A stretch of DNA of 10,434 nucleotides from JBIOUF01 sp044866695 (lineage in GTDB: Bacteria > Actinomycetota > Actinomycetes > Propionibacteriales > Nocardioidaceae), in the NCBI GenBank assembly GCA_044866695.1, contig JBIOUF010000295.1, forward strand, positions 1 to 10,434. The letters run 5' to 3'. Below are positions 6,442-10,434 of the stretch, one piece after another. The number at the start of each line of letters is the position of its first letter. Within the stretch, counting starts at the first letter, position 1. Made by a program: the position numbers and the translations under genes. Below the pieces are notes generated by a model, which did not search any database, was not told the origin of the DNA, and saw nothing but the letters and a program-made list of their open reading frames with translations.

Positions 6442-7229
6442 CCGCCGGGCTGGTCCGCTCCGAGCTGCTCAAGGTGCTCAGCACCCGGCTGTGGTGGGGG
6501 CTGCTGGTCGGCGCCGTCCTGTACGCCATGGTCCAGGCCGGGGTGACGGCCGGCTTCGCCGGGGTCGACCCGGGAGCCGGCCAGCAGGCCACCGCGACGC
6601 TGGACCGGCCCGAGGCGATCCGCGGGGTGTACGCCTCCGCCGCGTTCACCGGCGCCTACCTGTTCGCCACCATCCTCGGCATCACCGGGATGACCGGCGA
6701 GCACCGGTACCAGACGCTGACCCCCACCTTCCTGGCCACTCCCCGGCGCGGCCTGGTCGTCGCGGCGAAGGGCGTCGCGCACGCGGTCGTCGGGGCCGGG
6801 TACGGTGTCGCGGCGCTGGCGGGCACCCTGCTCGTCGGCGGCGTGGTGATCGGGCTGCGCGGCTACGGCCTCGGCTACGGCACGCCCGGGCTCTGGCGTG
6901 CCGCGGCGCTCGGCATCCTCGCCGTCGGGCTGTGGACGCTGGTCGGCCTCGGCATCGGCACCCTGGTCCGCAACCAGGTCGCCGCGGTGCTGGTCGGCAT
7001 CTTCTTGATCTTCCTGCTCGAGCCGCTGCTCAGCTTCGGCCTCAGCGCGCTGGACCTCGACGCGGTGGCGCGCTGGCTGCCCTCGAACGCGTCCGCGGCC
7101 CTGACCAGCCCCGAGAGCACCGTCGTGACCTACCTCGACTGGTGGGCCGGGGGGCTGGTCCTGCTCGGGTACGCCGCGGCCTTCGCCGGGCTCGGCGTGG
7201 TGCTCACCTCGCGGCGCGACGTGACCTGA
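6438..7229 (+). CDS. ABC-2 type membrane permease
   Basis: Membrane partner of the preceding ATPase. The GTG start at 6438 overlaps the ATPase stop (GTGA); the frame is open far upstream, but only this start gives a family-length protein of 263 residues. I see about six hydrophobic segments, near residues 17-40, 63-86, 110-140, 152-174, 180-203 and 234-256. Between the second and third is TGEHRYQTLTPTFLATPRR (86-104), the conserved cytoplasmic element of this family that contacts the ATPase. Few charged residues interrupt the segments, and the C terminus is short and basic (TSRRDVT). Two subunits plus two ATPases would make the full exporter. The cargo is unknown; no biosynthetic, resistance or regulatory gene adjoins the pair. 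Confidence 0.88.
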   Translation: MTAGLVRSELLKVLSTRLWWGLLVGAVLYAMVQAGVTAGFAGVDPGAGQQATATLDRPEAIRGVYASAAFTGAYLFATILGITGMTGEHRYQTLTPTFLATPRRGLVVAAKGVAHAVVGAGYGVAALAGTLLVGGVVIGLRGYGLGYGTPGLWRAAALGILAVGLWTLVGLGIGTLVRNQVAAVLVGIFLIFLLEPLLSFGLSALDLDAVARWLPSNASAALTSPESTVVTYLDWWAGGLVLLGYAAAFAGLGVVLTSRRDVT

Positions 7230-7230
7230 C

Positions 7231-7284
7231 CCGCAAGAGTCGACGGCTCGGGCCGCAAGGATTGACGGCTCGACCCGCAACGGG
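7231..7284 (+). repeat. Degenerate 22-bp tandem repeat after the permease gene
   Basis: CCGCAAG recurs with a 22-base period: units at 7231-7252 and 7253-7274 agree at 17 of 22 positions (shared CCGCAAG and GACGGCTCG), and a third partial unit starts with CCGCAA at 7275. It begins 2 bases after the permease stop and ends before the terminator hairpin. No protein is encoded. It may be decayed tandem repeats or protein-binding sites. Confidence 0.65.
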
Positions 7285-7294
7285 CGGGCGCTCA

Positions 7295-7327
7295 GCCTGG
7301 GTCCGCGGAGAGCACGCGGATCCAGGC
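7295..7327 (+). terminator. Hairpin terminator between convergent genes
   Basis: GCCTGGGTCCGCG (7295-7307), loop GAGAGCA, CGCGGATCCAGGC (7315-7327): a 13-bp stem with a single G-U wobble when read as + strand RNA (an A-C mismatch in - strand RNA). It lies 66 bases after the permease stop and 1 base from the kinase stop, so it probably ends the exporter transcript and may serve both directions. There is no U-run, which is usual for actinobacterial hairpin terminators. A second, mutually exclusive hairpin, CAGGCCT-CAGT-AGGCCTG, covers 7323-7340. Confidence 0.7.
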
Positions 7328-7328
7328 C

Positions 7329-8279
7329 TCAGTAGGCCTGCGCCACCAGGTCGGCGAACAGGGCCTCCTCGTCCACGTCGAGCCCCCGGCGGCGGAACCA
7401 GGCGCACATGTTGCGGCAGTCGCGGTGCAGGAACTCCATGCCGGCCGGGTTCGCGACGATGTCCACCACCTGGGGCAGGTCGATGACGACCACCCGGTCG
7501 CCGGCGGCCAGGACGTTGTACGGCGACAGGTCCCCGTGCGCCACGCCCTCGCGGGCCAGCAGGGTCATCGCGGTGCGGACCTGGTCGAAGTACGACGCCA
7601 GCAGCGCCGGACCCGGCCGGGTGGCGGCCAGCCGGGGCGCGGCGGCGCCGTCCACGGCGACGTACTCCATCAGGATCTCGGTGCCGTCCACCTGCACCGG
7701 GTAGGGTACCGGCACGCCGGCGGACCAGAACCTGGTGAGCGCCTCCCACTCCGCCCACGCCCACTGGCCGGCGGCGACGGCGCGCCCGTGGTCGGTCTTC
7801 TTGGCCATGGCGCGGTTGTCGCGGGACCGGCGCACCCGCCGGCCCTCGGTGTAGGCGGTGCTGCGGTGGAAGGTGCGGTGCTGCTCGTCGCGGTACCGCT
7901 TGGCGGCCAGCGTCGTCCCGGGTGTTCCGGGCACGGCGCGCTGGAGCAGGAAGACGTCGGCCTCCTTGCCGGTCTTGAGCACGCCGAGGTCGGTGTCGAC
8001 CGCGGCGCGATCGTCGACCACCCAGTCCGGGCGGGGCTCGGGGCCGCGGCAGAGCCGCTCGACGTCCCAGTAGCTGCTCCACCGCTGTCCGTCGACCAGG
8101 TCGTCGGTGGCGGTGAACTCGAAGGTGAAGAAGGGGTCCTGGTCGGGTGCCAGGGTGCCGGAGGTGAGGTCGCCGACGGCGTGGCCGTCAGCCGCGGAGG
8201 CGGGCTCCGTGAGGTCGTAGCAGGTCAAGAGAGGGGCTCCATCGAGAAGAGTGCGGACGGTGTGCGGGCACGCCGACAA
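7329..8279 (-). CDS. RIO1-like atypical serine/threonine protein kinase
   Basis: Kinase or ATPase of the RIO family. In eukaryotes and archaea RIO1 acts in small-subunit ribosome maturation; the role of actinobacterial members is not established. The 316-residue product has a variable N terminus (1-50), then a segment typical of actinobacterial relatives (FFTFEF, GQRWSSYWDVE, PRPDW). The kinase fold follows: ATP loop LKTGKEADVF (101-110), Lys127 in AAKRYR, hinge ILMEYV (202-207), catalytic loop HGDLSPYN (H248, D250, N255) and metal-binding IDLPQ (D267, Q270). All catalytic residues are present. The start is uncertain: the frame opens only at 8288 and the first start is TTG at 8279, without a Shine-Dalgarno sequence, whereas a good one precedes an out-of-frame ATG at 8292. 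It converges on the exporter genes and diverges from the acyl-CoA synthetase. Confidence 0.88.
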   Translation of the reverse strand: MSACPHTVRTLLDGAPLLTCYDLTEPASAADGHAVGDLTSGTLAPDQDPFFTFEFTATDDLVDGQRWSSYWDVERLCRGPEPRPDWVVDDRAAVDTDLGVLKTGKEADVFLLQRAVPGTPGTTLAAKRYRDEQHRTFHRSTAYTEGRRVRRSRDNRAMAKKTDHGRAVAAGQWAWAEWEALTRFWSAGVPVPYPVQVDGTEILMEYVAVDGAAAPRLAATRPGPALLASYFDQVRTAMTLLAREGVAHGDLSPYNVLAAGDRVVVIDLPQVVDIVANPAGMEFLHRDCRNMCAWFRRRGLDVDEEALFADLVAQAY

Positions 8280-8292
8280 CCACGGTCGTCAT
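8188..8292 (-). other. 34-codon ORF with the best ribosome binding site, overlapping the kinase start out of frame
   Basis: On the - strand, AGGAG (complement of 8299-8303) lies 6 bases before an ATG at 8292, the strongest initiation site in the region. Its frame begins MTTVVVGVPAHRP and ends at a TGA at 8188-8190, overlapping the first 30 kinase codons. The kinase frame is one base further on. It could be a leader peptide coupled to kinase translation, the true kinase N terminus separated by a frameshift or sequence error, or a chance ORF. No homology is recognised. Confidence 0.35.
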
Positions 8293-8498
8293 GGTCGGCT
8301 CCTCTCTCCTCGGTGGGCTTCGCAGAGCGGGTGGGCTCCGGTCGGGTTCGCCGAAGCGTCCCAGGGCCGGGCCGGTCGACGCAACGGGTTTTCCCGGGCG
8401 GCCGGCACGGACCGCTCGTCGCGTCGTACGACCGCTCCGTCGACGCGGTGCCCGGTGGGTCCTGGTGTGACCGCCGGCACACCGCTCAGGATGTGCGC
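8293..8498. promoter_or_regulatory. Divergent intergenic region between the kinase and acyl-CoA synthetase genes
   Basis: Both divergent promoters must lie here. Visible elements are a perfect 10-bp palindrome GTCGTACGAC (8423-8432); flanking direct repeats ACCGCTC at 8411 and 8431; and four loose copies of GGTSGGCTYCG at 8293, 8312, 8330 and 8340. No clear TTGACA/TANNNT pair was found on either strand. AGGA (8488-8491), 7 bases before the ATG at 8499, is the synthetase ribosome binding site. No convincing extra gene is seen. Confidence 0.4.
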
Positions 8499-10418
8499 AT
8501 GCCTCGCTACGCCGACGTGTACGCCCGCAGCATCTCCGACCCCGACGGCTTCTGGGGGGAGCAGGCCGGCCTGGTGGACTGGATCCACCGGCCCTCGACC
8601 GTGCTCGACGACAGCGCCGCCCCTCGGTACCGCTGGTACACGGACGGCGTCCTCAACACCTGCTTCAACGCGCTGGACCGCCACGTCGCCGGCGGCCGGG
8701 CCGACCAGACCGCACTGGTCTACGACAGCCCGGTGACCCAGACGGTGCGGCGGTTCAGCTACGCCGAGCTGCTCGAACAGGTGGCCGCGTTCGCCGGCGC
8801 GCTGCGCGGGCTGGGCGTCGGGCACGGCGACCGGGTCGTGGTGTACATGCCGATGATCCCCGAGGCGGTGGTCACCATGCTGGCCTGCGCGCGGATCGGC
8901 GCCGTCCACTCGGTGGTGTTCGGCGGCTTCGCGCCCGGGGAGCTCGCCGTGCGCATCGACGACGCCCAGCCGAAGGTCGTGGTGGCCGCGTCGTGCGGGA
9001 TCGAGCCGACCCGGGTGGTGGAGTACAAGCCGATGCTGGACCGGGCGCTGGAGCTGTCCAACCACAGCCCCGTGGCGTGCGTGGTCAAACAGCGCCCGCA
9101 GGCGCCCGCGACGATGGTCGAGGGCCGCGACGTGGACTGGGACGCGGCCATGAAGGTCGGGGCGACCGAGCCCGCCCCCTGCGTGGAGGTCGGCGCCACC
9201 GACCCGCTCTACATCCTCTACACCTCCGGCACGACGGGGAAGCCGAAGGGCATCGTCCGCGACAACGGCGGCCACGCCGTCGCGATGGCCTGGTCGATGC
9301 GCAACGTCTACGACATCGCCCCCGGCCAGGCGTGGTGGGCCGCCTCCGACGTGGGCTGGGTGGTCGGCCACTCCTACATCGTGTATGCGCCGCTGATCAC
9401 CGGGGCCACCAGCGTGCTGTACGAGGGCAAGCCGGTCGGCACGCCGGACGCCGGCGCGTTCTGGCGGGTGGTGTCCGACCACCGCGTCGAGTCGATGTTC
9501 ACCGCGCCCACGGCGATCCGGGCGATCAAGAAGGAGGACCCCGAGGGCAGGCTGCTCTCGGCATACGACCTGTCCTCCCTGCGCTGCCTGTACCTGGCCG
9601 GCGAGCGCCTCGACCCGGACACCTTCGAGTGGGCCACCGACACTCTCGGCGTACCGGTGGTCGACAACTGGTGGCAGACCGAGACCGGCTGGCCGATCGC
9701 GTCCAACCTGCGTGGCCTGGACCCGATGCCGCTGAAACCGGGGTCGCCGTCGGTGCCCGTGCCCGGCTACGACGTGCGCGTGCTGGACCCCATGGGAGAG
9801 GAGGCCGGGGCCGGCGAGGAGGGGGCGATCTGCATCCGGCTGCCGCTGCCGCCGGGCACGCTGCCGGGGCTCTGGCACGACGACGAGCGTTTCGTGGCGT
9901 CGTACCTGTCGAGCTACGACGGCTACTACGTGTCCGGTGACGGCGGCTACCTCGACCAGGACGGCTACGTCTACGTGATGGGCCGCACCGACGACATCAT
10001 CAACGTGGCCGGGCACCGGCTCTCCACGGGGTCGATCGAGGCGGTCCTCGCCGGGCACCCCTCGGTCGCCGAGTGTGCCGTGATCGGGGTCGCCGACCCG
10101 CTGAAGGGACAGCTGCCGCACGGCTTCGTGGTGCTCAAGGCCGGCGCCGACGACGACCCCGACGAGCTCGCCGCCGAGCTGGTCCGCAAGGTCCGCGAGG
10201 AGATCGGCCCGGTCGCGGCGTTCAAGGACGTCAGCGTCGTCGCCGGGCTGCCCAAGACCCGTTCGGGGAAGATCCTGCGCAAGACCATGCGCGAGATCGC
10301 CGACGGGCGCGACCCCGCGTTGCCGAGCACCATCGAGGACGCGTCGGTGCTCGACCGGCTGCGGCCGGCGCTGCGCCGGTCGCCGAACCCACCCCGAGCG
10401 CAGCGAGCGGGTGGGTGA
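8499..10418 (+). CDS. prpE: Propionyl/acetyl-CoA synthetase, PrpE/ACSS3 type (AMP-forming)
   Basis: Activates a short-chain acid (probably propionate, possibly acetate) with ATP and CoA through an acyl-AMP intermediate. The 639-residue product has the acetyl-CoA synthetase N-terminal cap (ADVYARSISDPDGFW), the AMP-binding P-loop YTSGTTGKPKG (241-251), and GIVRDNGGHAVAMAWSM and GWVVGHSYIVYAPL, as in propionate-CoA ligases. WWQTETGWP (391-399), SGDGGYLD (with D481) and GRTDDIINVAGHRLSTG follow, then the catalytic lysine K591 in RSGKILRK, the residue acylated to switch off PrpE and Acs in other bacteria. ATG 8499 is preferred over GTG 8493 because AGGA is 7 bases upstream. No 2-methylcitrate-cycle genes adjoin, so substrate choice between propionate and acetate is open. 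The last residues (NPPRAQRAGG) are encoded by an inverted repeat and look like an added tail. A GAGGAG at the window end may precede another gene. Confidence 0.88.
   Translation: MPRYADVYARSISDPDGFWGEQAGLVDWIHRPSTVLDDSAAPRYRWYTDGVLNTCFNALDRHVAGGRADQTALVYDSPVTQTVRRFSYAELLEQVAAFAGALRGLGVGHGDRVVVYMPMIPEAVVTMLACARIGAVHSVVFGGFAPGELAVRIDDAQPKVVVAASCGIEPTRVVEYKPMLDRALELSNHSPVACVVKQRPQAPATMVEGRDVDWDAAMKVGATEPAPCVEVGATDPLYILYTSGTTGKPKGIVRDNGGHAVAMAWSMRNVYDIAPGQAWWAASDVGWVVGHSYIVYAPLITGATSVLYEGKPVGTPDAGAFWRVVSDHRVESMFTAPTAIRAIKKEDPEGRLLSAYDLSSLRCLYLAGERLDPDTFEWATDTLGVPVVDNWWQTETGWPIASNLRGLDPMPLKPGSPSVPVPGYDVRVLDPMGEEAGAGEEGAICIRLPLPPGTLPGLWHDDERFVASYLSSYDGYYVSGDGGYLDQDGYVYVMGRTDDIINVAGHRLSTGSIEAVLAGHPSVAECAVIGVADPLKGQLPHGFVVLKAGADDDPDELAAELVRKVREEIGPVAAFKDVSVVAGLPKTRSGKILRKTMREIADGRDPALPSTIEDASVLDRLRPALRRSPNPPRAQRAGG
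10387..10416 (+). terminator. Inverted repeat at the 3' end of the acyl-CoA synthetase gene
   Basis: ACCCACCC (10387-10394) and GGGTGGGT (10409-10416) form an 8-bp stem around a 14-base loop containing CGAGCGCAGCGAGC. The right arm includes the T of the TGA stop. It may be a terminator that overlaps the coding end, or an inserted repeat element that became the C-terminal codons. No U-run follows within the 18 bases left. Confidence 0.5.
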
Positions 10419-10434
10419 GGCGACCGGCGAGGAG

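Noticed and set aside
7425..8498. In-frame open extension upstream of the acyl-CoA synthetase start, opposite the kinase gene
   Set aside because: No conserved residues; the AGGA site and the family N terminus place the start at 8499.
8289..10121. 610-residue open frame on the - strand opposite the acyl-CoA synthetase gene
   Set aside because: Composition is dominated by His, Arg, Gly, Asp and Val as expected from the complement of GC-rich codons. It has no recognisable domain, and the opposite frame is clearly a real enzyme.
1..10434. CRISPR arrays, tRNA or rRNA genes, insertion sequences, integrase or phage genes
   Set aside because: I found no regularly spaced identical repeats with unique spacers, no tRNA-like cloverleaf or CCA-end block, and no transposase or integrase motifs on either strand.

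Overview
This window is chromosomal DNA from a very GC-rich Actinomycetota bacterium. The evidence is strong G/C preference at third codon positions, frequent GTG and TTG starts, and the order rpsB-tsf-pyrH-frr-cdsA-rlmN, the standard actinobacterial translation and lipid cluster. I cannot place it below phylum level from sequence alone; no rRNA, tRNA or lineage-specific insertion is present.

Layout. Positions 1-5481 (+ strand) hold a compact six-gene block: the 3' part of rpsB (ribosomal protein S2, lacking roughly its first 17 codons), tsf (EF-Ts), pyrH (UMP kinase), frr (ribosome recycling factor), cdsA (CDP-diacylglycerol synthase) and rlmN (23S rRNA A2503 methyltransferase). Spacers are 99, 43, 88 and 39 bases, and cdsA/rlmN overlap at ATGA. 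The spacers after rpsB, pyrH and frr contain GC-rich inverted repeats that could set relative expression within the operon. Positions 5530-7229 (+) hold a two-gene ABC exporter, an ATPase and an ABC-2 permease that overlap at GTGA. Positions 7230-7328 hold a degenerate 22-bp tandem repeat and a strong hairpin, probably the terminator shared with the convergent gene. Positions 7329-8279 (- strand) encode a RIO1-like atypical protein kinase with an awkward TTG start and an out-of-frame mini-ORF carrying the only good ribosome binding site. A 219-base divergent intergenic region follows. Positions 8499-10418 (+) encode a propionyl/acetyl-CoA synthetase of the PrpE/ACSS3 type, whose last codons lie inside an inverted repeat.

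How the genes work together. S2, EF-Ts, RRF and RlmN all act on the ribosome (30S assembly, EF-Tu recycling, ribosome recycling, tuning of the peptidyl-transferase centre and exit tunnel). PyrH and CdsA supply UDP and CDP-diacylglycerol for nucleotide and phospholipid synthesis, so the block links translation capacity with precursors for growth. The exporter, kinase and acyl-CoA synthetase look like separate units with no evident pathway link to the block.

Overall this is mostly a conserved housekeeping region and I see no convincing new multi-gene system. The most unusual items are small in scale: a perfect 27-bp in-frame tandem duplication inside EF-Ts, a near-perfect 27-bp duplication within an Ala/Val-Glu-Pro repeat tail on S2 in the adjacent gene, the start-site conflict of the RIO kinase, and several intercistronic hairpins.
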